NCBI RefSeq assembly: GCF_004792295.1
Contig: NZ_SRRY01000001.1
Span: 2,242,501-2,306,500, forward strand
DNA length: 64,000 nucleotides
Direction of reading: 5' to 3'
Source: Pseudoalteromonas sp. MEBiC 03607
GTDB taxonomy: Bacteria; Pseudomonadota; Gammaproteobacteria; Enterobacterales; Alteromonadaceae
Translations under genes and position numbers: made by a program
Notes under the pieces: model-generated
What the model was told of the DNA's origin: nothing
Databases searched by the model: none
What the model saw: only the letters and a program-made list of their open reading frames with translations
Shown here: piece by piece, positions 52,738 to 61,706 of the stretch
How the letters are laid out: each line of letters begins with the position of its first letter
Position numbering within the stretch: the first letter of the stretch is position 1

Positions 52738-53162
52738 CAAATTCTCCTGTGCGCTTAAAAATATTAAGCGAATTGATGGTTATCTATTAAAATGTTGTGC
52801 TTATTTAATAGCATATAAATGAATCAAATTAAGCTTAATGCAGAATTCATAAGTAAAAAATCATTGTTTTTACGTATGAGTATCTGGCTCTTTGTATTAA
52901 ATACAGAGTTTACAAAGCATTAATGACGCTATTATGACACCGGTGTCAGGTAGCGTCAATACACATACCTTTTTAAAGGGTATTATAAAAATCTGGTCCG
53001 ATGCCCTTATTAATTTGATATACTAACCCCAGCTTGCTGCGTGCCTTTTATAGATTTATAGCAAGTTAGCTTGGAAGCTCGCATTTTTGGGCTGCTTGGG
53101 TATAATGCGCGCGTATTTATTTTGATTAACTAACCAATAGTTGTTACCGAGGAGGACACTAA
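52738..53162. other. Divergent pyk/gnd intergenic control region
   Basis: These 425 bases contain no gene. They hold an interrupted inverted repeat CTTTGTA/TACAAAG (52890-52917) enclosing the palindrome TGTATTAAATACA (52893-52905), then a 33-base nested palindrome (52925-52957). On the gnd side a -10 TATAAT is present at 53101-53106, 57 bases before the ATG, without a convincing -35. The rest is AT-rich with no other structure seen. Confidence 0.6.
52925..52957. promoter_or_regulatory. Nested palindromic operator candidate between pyk and gnd
   Basis: The outer arms GACGCTA (52925-52931) and TAGCGTC (52951-52957) enclose the perfect 14-base palindrome TGACACCGGTGTCA (52935-52948). A CCGG-centred palindrome of this size is typical of LacI/GntR-type sugar regulators. 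The site lies almost midway between the two start codons. The regulator is not encoded in the window. Confidence 0.6.
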
Positions 53163-54536
53163 ATGCAAGTTGCATTAGTAGGGTTAGGCGTTATGGGTAA
53201 AAATCTTGCCCTCAACCTGATTGAAAAAGGGCTGACATTAGTAGCTTATGATAAAAACCCAGATGCGGGTGCCGAGTTACTAAGCTGTGCGAAAGCACTT
53301 GGTTTGGCAGACCGTTTACATATTGTGTCTGATTTAAATGATATGGTTAGACGCTTAGAGCCGCCTCGTTCGATTCTACTTTTAGTTCCTGCTGGTGAAT
53401 TGGTTGATAAAGTATGTACAGAGCTTGCAGAAGCAGGCGTTGACTGTGATGACATTATCGTAGATTGCGGCAATAGTAACTATAAAGACGGCATAAGCCG
53501 TAAACTTAAATATCAAAACAAATTTGAATTTGCCACTATGGGTATTTCTGGCGGTGCCGAAGGTGCTCGTCACGGCCCAGCTATGATGGCAAGTGGTTCA
53601 GAAGGCGGCTGGGAGCGTGTTGAGCCGTGGTTTGAAAAAGTAGCTGCAAGCTATAAAGGTGAGTCATGCTTTGCCCGTGTAGGCCAATCTGCAAGTGGTC
53701 ACTTTGTGAAAATGGTTCATAACGGTATCGAATATGCGTTAATGCAATTAATTGCAGAAATGTATCAATTATTGCGTTTAGGCACGAATCGTTCACCAAA
53801 AGAAGTTGCGGACATTTTCAATGAATGGTCTGAAGGCACATTAAATAGCTACTTACTGTCAATCTCAAGCCATATCTTGAGCCTCGAAACAACAGAAGGT
53901 GAACCGCTAGTTGATTTAATCGATAACAAGGTTGGCGCTAAAGGCACTGGTTTATGGACTGCGCAAAATGCGCTAGAGCTTGGTATTGCAGTGCCATCAC
54001 TAGTGGCAGCTGTTCAAGCACGTCACTTAACAAATACCTGTGATACGCATGCTGCTAAAGAAATGACTTACGCTGCTAAAGCAACTGACACAGTTGATTT
54101 AGACTTAGCTGAGCTAAAAGATGCATTCACTCTGGCAAGTTTACTTGCTTATCGTCAAGGTTTAGCACTTATCAAAGGTGCATCACGCGCTCATCAGTGG
54201 AAAGTTGATCTTTCTAAAACGCTACAAACATGGCGCGCAGGCTGTATTATCCGTGCTGATTACTTAGACAACGTTGCTGAAGGTGTAGAATTTATTGATT
54301 CTATGCAGCGTGAGTCAGCGGCTTTACGTAAAGTGACAGGTGCAGCGGTTGCTTCTGGTCTTGCTTTCCCTGTATTAACAGCTACGCAAACTTACATTGC
54401 GACGTTAACAACACCAAGCAATGGTCACCTTGTACAAGCACAACGAGATTACTTTGGTGAACATGGTATTAAAACCCACAGCGGTGAAATATGCCATTTA
54501 ACTGACTTAGTTGAGATTGACGAAAAAGTTCGTTAA
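53163..54536 (+). CDS. gnd: 6-phosphogluconate dehydrogenase, decarboxylating (diverged)
   Basis: The 457-residue enzyme oxidises 6-phosphogluconate to ribulose-5-phosphate. It shows the nucleotide motif GLGVMG (7-12), the catalytic segment GHFVKMVHNGIEY with Lys183, His186, Asn187, Glu190 and Tyr191, KGTGLWTAQNALELG, and the C-terminal QAQRDYFGEHG with substrate Arg and His. Unlike NADP enzymes, which have Asn-Arg-Thr/Ser after the second strand, it has Tyr-Asp-Lys-Asn (29-32), and the usual VKAG reads VPAG. The GGEEGA loop reads GGAEGA. NAD+ use is therefore possible. GAGGAGG precedes the ATG. It is monocistronic. Confidence 0.93.
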   Translation: MQVALVGLGVMGKNLALNLIEKGLTLVAYDKNPDAGAELLSCAKALGLADRLHIVSDLNDMVRRLEPPRSILLLVPAGELVDKVCTELAEAGVDCDDIIVDCGNSNYKDGISRKLKYQNKFEFATMGISGGAEGARHGPAMMASGSEGGWERVEPWFEKVAASYKGESCFARVGQSASGHFVKMVHNGIEYALMQLIAEMYQLLRLGTNRSPKEVADIFNEWSEGTLNSYLLSISSHILSLETTEGEPLVDLIDNKVGAKGTGLWTAQNALELGIAVPSLVAAVQARHLTNTCDTHAAKEMTYAAKATDTVDLDLAELKDAFTLASLLAYRQGLALIKGASRAHQWKVDLSKTLQTWRAGCIIRADYLDNVAEGVEFIDSMQRESAALRKVTGAAVASGLAFPVLTATQTYIATLTTPSNGHLVQAQRDYFGEHGIKTHSGEICHLTDLVEIDEKVR

Positions 54537-54549
54537 TCATTAAAAAACG

Positions 54550-54578
54550 AAAAAAGGCACCAATTTGTGCCTTTTTTT
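54550..54578. terminator. Bidirectional terminator overlapping the ansA stop
   Basis: AAAAAGGCAC-CAATTT-GTGCCTTTTT is a stem with outer A and T runs between the convergent gnd and ansA. Its right end overlaps the first bases of the ansA stop codon (54577-54579). Confidence 0.88.
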
Positions 54579-55587
54579 AACGGCTTAACTCGCCGCGAAG
54601 GTTATCTTGCATCAAGTGTCGAATTGTTTCTACTTCAAGCTTTTGACTAAATAAGTAGTGCAACTTGGTCAAACAGGCTTCTAATGTCATATCATAGCCG
54701 CTAATAACACCGCAATTAAGCAAAGCATTCCCTGTGGCATAGCCGCCCATATTCACTTGGCCTTTTAAACATTGCGTTAAATTAACAATCACCATACCGC
54801 GCTTACTTGCATCATTCAGAATATCTATAAATGCAGAGTCTTGTGGCGCATTACCCACACCAAAACTCAAGAGTACCAAGGCCTTGATATTGTCGTTTAC
54901 TAAACTTTTTACCACTTCAGGGCTGATACCCGGATATAAGTAAAGTACACCAATAGGCTGTGGTGTAATATTAGAAACTTGCAGTGCATTATCAACGTAA
55001 GGACTTAGCTGGCCTTTGATAAGTTGAATATTAATTCCTGACAATGCTAAAGGTTCAAGATTCGGAGAGGCAAATGCATCAAAGCCATCAGCATGGGCTT
55101 TTGTTGCACGGTTACCACGGAATAATTGGTTATTAAAGAATAGGCTTACTTCAGCAATTGGGTAATTAGCTGCTAAATACATTGCATTGAGTAAGTTGAC
55201 TTGGCCATCAGAACGAAGCTGCGAAAGCGGAATTTGCGAGCCTGTGACAATTACAGGTTTTGTCAGGTTCTCAAACATAAATGACAGGGCAGAAGCGGTA
55301 TAAGCCATAGTATCTGTACCGTGCAGAACCACAAAGCCATCATAGTCTTGGTATTTACTCTTAATATCGTCAGCAATTAGTTGCCAGTGGGCAGGTGACA
55401 TATCTGAAGAATCAATCAGTGGACAATATTCGTGAATATCAAACAAAGGCATTTCGTCACGATTAAATTCTGCATTATTGACCACAGTTTCGGTTAAAAA
55501 ACCTTCAGCCGGTACATAGCCTCGGCTCGATTTTTTCATCCCGATGGTACCACCTGTGTAGGCGATATATATACGTTTACGTTTCAT
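54577..55587 (-). CDS. ansA: Type I (cytoplasmic) L-asparaginase
   Basis: The 336-residue enzyme hydrolyses L-asparagine to aspartate and ammonia. Both catalytic threonine regions are intact: IYIAYTGGTIGMKKS near residue 12 and FVVLHGTDTMAYTASALSF near residue 90, with Lys in NRATKAHADGFDAF. There is no signal peptide, as in E. coli AnsA, and the N-terminus aligns residue for residue. The gene follows sppA as in E. coli. The base just before its ATG ends a T-run of a strong terminator-like hairpin, so no Shine-Dalgarno sequence is present. Confidence 0.95.
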   Translation of the reverse strand: MKRKRIYIAYTGGTIGMKKSSRGYVPAEGFLTETVVNNAEFNRDEMPLFDIHEYCPLIDSSDMSPAHWQLIADDIKSKYQDYDGFVVLHGTDTMAYTASALSFMFENLTKPVIVTGSQIPLSQLRSDGQVNLLNAMYLAANYPIAEVSLFFNNQLFRGNRATKAHADGFDAFASPNLEPLALSGINIQLIKGQLSPYVDNALQVSNITPQPIGVLYLYPGISPEVVKSLVNDNIKALVLLSFGVGNAPQDSAFIDILNDASKRGMVIVNLTQCLKGQVNMGGYATGNALLNCGVISGYDMTLEACLTKLHYLFSQKLEVETIRHLMQDNLRGELSR

Positions 55588-55616
55588 AAAAAAGGCCCAG
55601 TTAAATAACTGGGCCT
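55588..55616 (-). terminator. Terminator hairpin abutting the ansA start codon
   Basis: On the minus strand AGGCCCAGTT-ATTT-AACTGGGCCT is followed by TTTTTT and then directly by the ansA ATG. It should end most sppA transcripts, and it leaves no room for a ribosome-binding site for ansA. Confidence 0.9.
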
Positions 55617-55646
55617 AGTATACCTAAAATTGAATTGCTAAGTAAC

Positions 55647-57512
55647 TTATTGAATTACATTACACACCAAACAACGAGCGTATACGCCTTGTGGATCGTT
55701 GTAATCTTTAAGATTGTCAATTTCACTACTTAGTTGCTTGATCAGGCTCTGTAAATTAGCTTGTGTAGCCAATACTGATTGTGATGGATCAGACTTAGCA
55801 AAGAAGCTTTTAACTGCTGCTGTACCAAAGATATCTTGAAGCATTTGCTCTTGCGGTGTAAGCGATTGTTTGATGGTTTTAACATCATAATGCTTAAGTT
55901 TAGCTAGTTCAGCGGCAGCTTCAATTGCATCTTGCTTGTCACCCAGTTTATCAACTAAACCAAGCTCTTTTGCTTGTGTTGCAATCCATACACGACCTTG
56001 AGCAATTTTATCTACTTGTTCAGGTGTCATATTGCGCGCTTCAGCCACAACATCTAAAAAGCGTTTATATGCATTTTCAACACTTAGTTGGATAATATCT
56101 GCCATTTTCTCATCAAGCGGTCGCGCAATTGAGAAGCCTGCAAGATCTGTTGTCGCAACACCATCTGAATAAATACCCAGTTCAGCCATAGTATTTTCAA
56201 ATGTCATGAACGTACCAAACACACCAATTGAACCTGTAATTGTGCTAGGTGCAGCCCAAATTTCATTGGCGGCTGAGGCAATCCAGTAACCACCCGATGC
56301 TGCTACCGAGCTCATAGAAGCAATAACAGGTTTACCAGCAGCCTTCAGAGCTAAAACTTCAGCTCGAATAACTTCAGATGCGAACATACTGCCGCCGCCT
56401 GAATCTATACGTAATACCACTGCTTTTACTTTGTCATCTAAACGAGCTTTACGAAGTAGGGCAGCTGTAGAATCACCACCGATTTCACCGGCTTTGCGTT
56501 CGCCATCGACAATAGTGCCTTTAGCAACAACAACCGCAACTTTTTCAGTGATTGGGTTGTCAAATTCAACAGGTGGTTTTACCAATGATAGATATTCACG
56601 GAAACTGACTTGCTTAAAGGTCTTACCGGTTTCTTCTGCACCGACTAATTCAATCAGTTGCTGGCGAATTTGCTGTGATGTTTTTAAAGAATCAACCCAT
56701 TGATTGTTCAAAGCGTACTGACCAGAGTTACCGTCAACGGCCTGCATCTTAGCTAAGTACACATCCATATCTTCATCAAAATTGCTTTCATCGAATGGGC
56801 GGCTTGCAGCAACATCTGTTTTATATTCATTCCAAAGTGCTGTTAACCAAACGCTGTTCGCTTCTTTTGCTGCATCAGACATGTCGTTGCGAATAAATGG
56901 CTCGACTGCTGATTTATAAGTACCAACACGGAAAATATGCTGTGTTACTTTTAGCTTTTCTAATGCTTCTTTAAAGTAAAGAGGGAACATGCCATAGCCT
57001 TCGATACTCACACCACCGTATGGATGCATTGAGATTTCGTCAGCATGAGCTGCAATATAATATTGTGCTTGAGTGTAATAATAGCCTGTAGCAATGACTT
57101 GTTTACCAGCCGCTTTAAACTCATCGATAGCTTTAGTAATTTGCTTAAGCTTATTGATGTGTGCACTAGGCATTTTTTGTAGGTCAAGTAGCATTACAGT
57201 GATGCGATCATCATTGGTTGCTTCGTTGATAACTTCGATTACATCATCAAGTAAAATTTCTGATGGTGCTTCTTTACCCATAGTTGCGTCATTAATCGCA
57301 GCTTCTACAGGATCAACGTAAGTTTTTTCTTCAACTATTGGGCCATTTAAGTTGAGGCGCAACACAGTTCCGTCTGCTACTTTTACTTTGTCTTCTTCAC
57401 CTGTTATTGCAACGAAAAAGAGTATTACTAGTAATAAAAATAAAATGTTTAGGACTAAACGGCGGGAGAAGTTAATCCCAGTCCAAATGCCTTTAAATAT
57501 CTTTGCTAGCAA
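55647..57512 (-). CDS. sppA: Signal peptide peptidase SppA, 67 kDa type
   Basis: The 621-residue membrane protease has one N-terminal helix (about residues 18-40) and two S49 peptidase domains. The catalytic Lys lies in VGTYKSAVEPF in the first domain and the catalytic Ser in SSVAASGGYW in the second, as in E. coli SppA, which forms a periplasmic tetramer and digests cleaved signal peptides. The start codon is TTG at 57512, with AAGGA seven bases upstream; no ATG is available nearby. It is upstream of ansA, with a terminator between them. The length equals the E. coli enzyme. Confidence 0.94.
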   Translation of the reverse strand: MLAKIFKGIWTGINFSRRLVLNILFLLLVILFFVAITGEEDKVKVADGTVLRLNLNGPIVEEKTYVDPVEAAINDATMGKEAPSEILLDDVIEVINEATNDDRITVMLLDLQKMPSAHINKLKQITKAIDEFKAAGKQVIATGYYYTQAQYYIAAHADEISMHPYGGVSIEGYGMFPLYFKEALEKLKVTQHIFRVGTYKSAVEPFIRNDMSDAAKEANSVWLTALWNEYKTDVAASRPFDESNFDEDMDVYLAKMQAVDGNSGQYALNNQWVDSLKTSQQIRQQLIELVGAEETGKTFKQVSFREYLSLVKPPVEFDNPITEKVAVVVAKGTIVDGERKAGEIGGDSTAALLRKARLDDKVKAVVLRIDSGGGSMFASEVIRAEVLALKAAGKPVIASMSSVAASGGYWIASAANEIWAAPSTITGSIGVFGTFMTFENTMAELGIYSDGVATTDLAGFSIARPLDEKMADIIQLSVENAYKRFLDVVAEARNMTPEQVDKIAQGRVWIATQAKELGLVDKLGDKQDAIEAAAELAKLKHYDVKTIKQSLTPQEQMLQDIFGTAAVKSFFAKSDPSQSVLATQANLQSLIKQLSSEIDNLKDYNDPQGVYARCLVCNVIQ

Positions 57513-57710
57513 AATAAATCCTTAATTCAATACAGCTTTGTAATGACTCATCTTAGCTTAGATTAACTTTAAATTTAACTGTTAAATAGTAACAGAGTGT
57601 TTAAAAAGACAATTTGCTACAGAATATTTACTAGCGAAAAGTTGATTATTCTAAGTTATTACCGCAGAATCTATTTCAAGTAGAGGTTCGACCAGTTAAC
57701 GGGGCACACA

Positions 57711-59672
57711 ATGTTAGAACAAAAATTACAATTACAGCATACCGAACTTCGTAACCGTTTGGTTATGGGATCAATGCATACCGGCTTAGAAGAGGGATGG
57801 CACAACCGTAAACGCTTGCGCGCATTTTATGAAGCACGTGCAAAGGGTGGCACTGGATTAATTATAACTGGTGGTTACAGTCCAAATTTACGAGGTAAGC
57901 TATCGCCTTTCGCCTCAACGTTTAACTCGTTTTATGATGTGATTAAACATCGCGCATATACGGATGCAGTGCATCAACATGGCGGAAAAATTTGCTTACA
58001 ATTATTACATGCTGGCCGTTATGCATATCATCCATTTAATCAAGCACCAAGTGCTATTCAAGCACCTATTAATCCTTATAAACCTAAAGAAATGTCGTTA
58101 GGCTCAATTAAAAAGACTATTAAAGACTTTGCAAACTCAGCAAAACTAGCTGAAAAAGCAGGTTACGATGGTGTTGAAATAATGGGATCTGAAGGCTATT
58201 TGATTAATGAGTTCATGGCTAACCATACTAATAAGCGTACGGATAGTTATGGAGGTAGCCTTGAAAATCGTATGCGTTTAGCTATTGATATTGTAAAAGC
58301 TGTACGCGCTAAAGTAAGTGAAAAATTTATTATTGTATTTCGCTTATCTGTAATGGATCTGATCCCAAACGGCTCGACACCTGAAGAAGTTAAACAACAA
58401 GCGCTTGCACTTGAAAAAGCGGGCGTTGATATCTTTAACACGGGGATTGGTTGGCACGAAGCACGTGTTCCAACAATAGCGAGCATGGTACCACCGGGTG
58501 CCTTTAAAGAGGCATCAAAACGTTTAAAAGATACAGTATCGGTACCAGTAATCGCAGTAAACCGCATTAATACACCTGAAATAGCCAATGGTATTTTAGA
58601 GGCGGGTGAGTCTGATCTAATTTCGATGGCGCGTCCTTTATTAGCGGATCCTGAGTTTTTTAATAAATACGTAAATAACAAGTCAGAGCAAATCAATATC
58701 TGTATTGGCTGTAATCAGGGTTGTTTAGACCATGTATTTAAAAACAAACGTGCGACTTGCTTAGTTAACCCACAGGCTGCTTTTGAATTAGACTATAGCC
58801 TTGAAAAAGCGTCATCTTCTCGTTTAGTGCTTGTTGTTGGTGCAGGCCCCGCTGGTCTGGCTGCTAGTTGCTATTTAGCAGAAAAAGGTCATAAAGTGAC
58901 TCTAATTGAGCGTAAAGAGCAGATGGGCGGTCAATTTAATTTAGCAATGCAAGTACCTGGTAAGGAAGACTTTAACCATACTCTTAATTACTTTACAAAT
59001 GAGTTAAAACGCTTAAATGTTGATTTAAAGCTAGGCACTGAATTTACAGAAAACATGCTTAACCAATACGATGATGTTGTGTTTGCAACAGGTGTTAGAC
59101 CTCGTGAAGCAAAAATAGAATGTAACGATGGCAAGCGTGTGTTTGCCTATGATGAAGTGATCCGCGGTGAGGTAGAGCTAGGTAACAAAATAGCGATTTT
59201 AGGTGCCGGCGGTATTGGTTTTGATATGGTTGCCTTTTTAAGTGAACACAAAGGGCAAACTATTGAGCAATTCAAAACTCAATGGGGTATTGAATGTGAA
59301 GCTGCACCTGAAAAAGATAACCGCCAAATATACATGCTTAAGCGAAGTGCAGGGCGTTTTGGTAGTGAACTGGGTAAAACAACGGGTTGGATCCATCGTC
59401 AAGTTGCTAAACAGCATGGTGTAAAACAAATTGCTGAGTGTCAGTACCTTAGCTTTGACAACCAAGGTTTGAAAATTACTGTTAAAGGTGAAGAGCAAAT
59501 CTTAGATGTTGATACTGTGATTGCTTGTATTGGTCAGGTTTCAAATACAGAAACATTCGAAAAACAAACAGAAAACGCCAAAGTTCACGTTATTGGTGGA
59601 GCCAAACTAGCTGCCGCTATTGATGCGAAACGTGCGATTTTTGAAGCGCTACAAGTCGCCCGTAAAATTTAA
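57711..59672 (+). CDS. fadH: 2,4-dienoyl-CoA reductase (NADPH)
   Basis: The 653-residue flavoenzyme reduces 2,4-dienoyl-CoA during breakdown of polyunsaturated fatty acids. The N-terminal FMN barrel (residues 1-340) has RNRLVMGSMHTGLEEG, LQLLHAGRYAYHPF and GVEIMGSEGYLINEF. The 4Fe-4S cluster cysteines lie in CIGCNQGCLDHVFKNKRATC (about 335-355). The FAD/NADPH part has VVGAGPAGLAASCYLAEKGHKV and ILGAGGIGFDMVAF. It follows E. coli FadH throughout, including GKTTGWIHRQ. No strong ribosome-binding site is visible. A small hairpin and a DoxX gene follow. Confidence 0.94.
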   Translation: MLEQKLQLQHTELRNRLVMGSMHTGLEEGWHNRKRLRAFYEARAKGGTGLIITGGYSPNLRGKLSPFASTFNSFYDVIKHRAYTDAVHQHGGKICLQLLHAGRYAYHPFNQAPSAIQAPINPYKPKEMSLGSIKKTIKDFANSAKLAEKAGYDGVEIMGSEGYLINEFMANHTNKRTDSYGGSLENRMRLAIDIVKAVRAKVSEKFIIVFRLSVMDLIPNGSTPEEVKQQALALEKAGVDIFNTGIGWHEARVPTIASMVPPGAFKEASKRLKDTVSVPVIAVNRINTPEIANGILEAGESDLISMARPLLADPEFFNKYVNNKSEQINICIGCNQGCLDHVFKNKRATCLVNPQAAFELDYSLEKASSSRLVLVVGAGPAGLAASCYLAEKGHKVTLIERKEQMGGQFNLAMQVPGKEDFNHTLNYFTNELKRLNVDLKLGTEFTENMLNQYDDVVFATGVRPREAKIECNDGKRVFAYDEVIRGEVELGNKIAILGAGGIGFDMVAFLSEHKGQTIEQFKTQWGIECEAAPEKDNRQIYMLKRSAGRFGSELGKTTGWIHRQVAKQHGVKQIAECQYLSFDNQGLKITVKGEEQILDVDTVIACIGQVSNTETFEKQTENAKVHVIGGAKLAAAIDAKRAIFEALQVARKI

Positions 59673-59694
59673 TTGAAAGTAAACTAGAAAACTC

Positions 59695-59732
59695 GCGGTC
59701 TGTGTGATTAATCTAATTAGTCACGAGACCGC
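59695..59732 (+). repeat. Inverted repeat between fadH and the DoxX gene
   Basis: GCGGTCT (59695-59701) and AGACCGC (59726-59732) form a seven-base stem with further GTG/CAC pairing inside, ending one base before ATG 59734. It lacks a T-run, so it may control translation or transcript stability rather than terminate. Confidence 0.45.
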
Positions 59733-59733
59733 A

Positions 59734-60444
59734 ATGTTGATCACACACTTATTACCTCTTTACCAACGCATCTTAACTAAACTTCAGTTTTTAGATGGAC
59801 TACCCAGCCTATTTATTCGCTTAATCTTAGCCCCAGTGATGATCATTGCCGGCTTTAATAAACTTGCCTTAAGCGGTGATGTTACCCATTTTTATCAATA
59901 CTTTTTAGCCTCCGATGATATCGTCGCTTGGTTTGGTAATAGTGAATGGGGGTTAGGCCTACCAATGCCCTCTGTACTGGCCTTTTTAGCAGCATGGACA
60001 GAGTTTTTAGGCGGAATTTTGCTGTTATTTGGTCTGTTCACACGTTTAGTAGCAATCCCCTTAATGATAACTATGCTTGTTGCTGCAACGACTGTACACG
60101 CAAGTAATGGCTGGTTTGCCGTTACCCCAACAGATGCGAGTACCAGCCCTGCAAGAGTCCTCAGTTGGCTTGCAATTCCTGCAAGTGAAGCCAGTTTGAC
60201 CAATTCAAAAGAAGCGGGTGAGAGATTAACTAAAATGCGCGAGTTATTAGAGACTCATGGTTATACGGAATACCTTTATGCGAAAGGGAAACCTGTAATT
60301 TTAAATAATGGTATCGAGTTTTCAGCGATCTATTTCGTTATGCTACTAAGCTTATTTTTTTCGGGGGGAGGTCGCTATTTTAGCCTCGATTATTGGCTTG
60401 TTAGAAATCGCACTAAGCTCTTTATTGCAAGTGAATATAAATGA
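59734..60444 (+). CDS. DoxX-family membrane protein
   Basis: The 236-residue protein has about five membrane segments. The family core is LFIRLILAPVMIIAGFNKLALSGD, AFLAAWTEFLGGILLLFGLFTRLVAIPLMITMLVA and the later FSAIYFVMLLSLFFSGGGRYFSLDYWLV, separated by a soluble insertion of about 85 residues that makes it longer than usual DoxX proteins (around 140). DoxX-like proteins have roles in oxidative stress or quinone reactions in some species. ATG 59734 is preferred to GTG 59704, which lies inside an inverted repeat; the choice is not certain. It is probably cotranscribed with fadH. Confidence 0.8.
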   Translation: MLITHLLPLYQRILTKLQFLDGLPSLFIRLILAPVMIIAGFNKLALSGDVTHFYQYFLASDDIVAWFGNSEWGLGLPMPSVLAFLAAWTEFLGGILLLFGLFTRLVAIPLMITMLVAATTVHASNGWFAVTPTDASTSPARVLSWLAIPASEASLTNSKEAGERLTKMRELLETHGYTEYLYAKGKPVILNNGIEFSAIYFVMLLSLFFSGGGRYFSLDYWLVRNRTKLFIASEYK

Positions 60445-60507
60445 TAAGCTAGTACTTTAATGCCTTTATAAAATGAGGCGCTGTATTAATGTTTTAATAG
60501 GAATTAA

Positions 60508-61056
60508 ATGGACGCTTTAACTCTTTTACAAACTCGACAATCAGATCCACGTCTTATTGCTCCGGGTCCATCAGAAGAACAGCTTGAGATTATTCAAAGA
60601 GCTGCAATAAAAGTACCGGATCATGGTTGCCTTGCTCCTTGGCGTTTTATTGTTGTTGAAGGCGATGCTCGGCATAGATTAGGTGATATTTATCATCAAG
60701 CTGCAGTTGCTGAACATCAAGATGAGCGCACGGTTAATCGTGCAAAAGAACTACCACTTCGCGCCCCTATGATTATCATTGCCATTGCTGATGTAAAAGA
60801 AAACCCTAAAGTGCCACGTATTGAACAAGTTCAAAGTGCTGGTTGTGCAGTGCTTGCCATGCAGCAGGCCGCTTTTGCCCAAGGATTAGGTGGGATCTGG
60901 CGCACAGGCTATTTTGCTCAAAGTGAATCAGTCAAAAAAGCTTTAAATTGTAAAATTGATGACGAGATAGTTGGCTTCTTATATTTAGGTACTCCTGAAG
61001 TTGATATTAAAAAGCCTATTAGGCATAAACCAGATACTTTTTTTGAGAGACTTTAA
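60508..61056 (+). CDS. Nitroreductase-family protein (YdjA-like)
   Basis: The 182-residue FMN protein follows E. coli YdjA: MDALTLLQTRQS at the start, APDH-like KVPDHGCLAPWRFIVVEG, and QSAGCAVLAMQQAAFAQGLGGIWRTG, ending EIVGFLYLGTP. YdjA is a minimal nitroreductase that reduces nitro compounds and quinones poorly, and its physiological substrate is unknown. GGAAT precedes the ATG. It lies 63 bases after the DoxX gene on the same strand and may be cotranscribed. Confidence 0.88.
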   Translation: MDALTLLQTRQSDPRLIAPGPSEEQLEIIQRAAIKVPDHGCLAPWRFIVVEGDARHRLGDIYHQAAVAEHQDERTVNRAKELPLRAPMIIIAIADVKENPKVPRIEQVQSAGCAVLAMQQAAFAQGLGGIWRTGYFAQSESVKKALNCKIDDEIVGFLYLGTPEVDIKKPIRHKPDTFFERL

Positions 61057-61254
61057 AAATTAGGAACTTTTTTATATTTATGCAGTCAGATGCTATTAAG
61101 CTTGCATGTGTTAGTTTAATTAATTTAAGCTGCAGTGTAAGAATTATTAGGATGCAAAAAACAAAATAATTATTCTTCAGTGTGTTTTTTAATCGGTTGT
61201 TTTTTGTTAACGTAGGGATAGTCTTAAAAAATAACGATAAAGAAGACGAGGACA

Positions 61255-61632
61255 ATGGGAAACTTATTTTTACGAGAAAAAGAAAATTGGTTCGCTTGGT
61301 CAATATGGGGCATTATAGGTGCTGCCGTCACTTTCTTTGTGGCTATCTCAACTAGAGCGCCACAATTTCTTGGCTTATCTGCTATTGGGTTTTTGTTGTT
61401 ACTTACGTGGTGGATGCACAGTACTAAGCGGTTTGATTTTGGTCGCGCTTTTAAAGTTTGTTGTTATGTATTGACCTTAACCTGCTTACCCGCATTTTTA
61501 TTAGTGATAGTACCAAATAACAATCTAAACAAAATAGACGTTATTGTTCAGGGGGCAGGGTTTGCTCTTATCAGTTTAATTGTCTGTTTTGTCTGCTCAA
61601 TGATTGCGCGTCGACCTAAACAGTATTACTAA
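61255..61632 (+). CDS. Unrecognised small membrane protein
   Basis: This 125-residue protein has four predicted membrane helices (about residues 15-32, 38-55, 66-86 and 95-118) and a basic C-terminus (RRPKQYY). No family was recognised. ACGAGGACA before the ATG gives a good ribosome-binding site, which supports it as a real gene. It lies between the nitroreductase gene and tRNA-Ser on the plus strand. No function can be proposed. Confidence 0.65.
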   Translation: MGNLFLREKENWFAWSIWGIIGAAVTFFVAISTRAPQFLGLSAIGFLLLLTWWMHSTKRFDFGRAFKVCCYVLTLTCLPAFLLVIVPNNNLNKIDVIVQGAGFALISLIVCFVCSMIARRPKQYY

Positions 61633-61666
61633 ATATGAGTTTTTATTGTTTTTTTACAATTAAGGC

Positions 61667-61695
61667 TTTACATCGACCACGGTAACTAATATTAT
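61667..61695 (+). promoter_or_regulatory. Promoter of tRNA-Ser
   Basis: TTTACA (61667-61672) and TATTAT (61690-61695) are 17 bases apart, followed by a GC-rich discriminator GCGCGCCG typical of stringently controlled stable-RNA promoters. The start would lie about five bases before the tRNA. Confidence 0.75.
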
Positions 61696-61706
61696 GCGCG
61701 CCGTAC

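Noticed and set aside
52893..52905. HexR-type operator at the pyk promoter
   Set aside because: The palindrome TGTATTAAATACA has five bases between TGTA and TACA, whereas the HexR consensus as I know it has seven. It is reported only as a palindrome.
58247..58696. 149-residue open frame antisense to fadH
   Set aside because: fadH is unambiguous across the region and the antisense frame has no recognisable motif or start signal.
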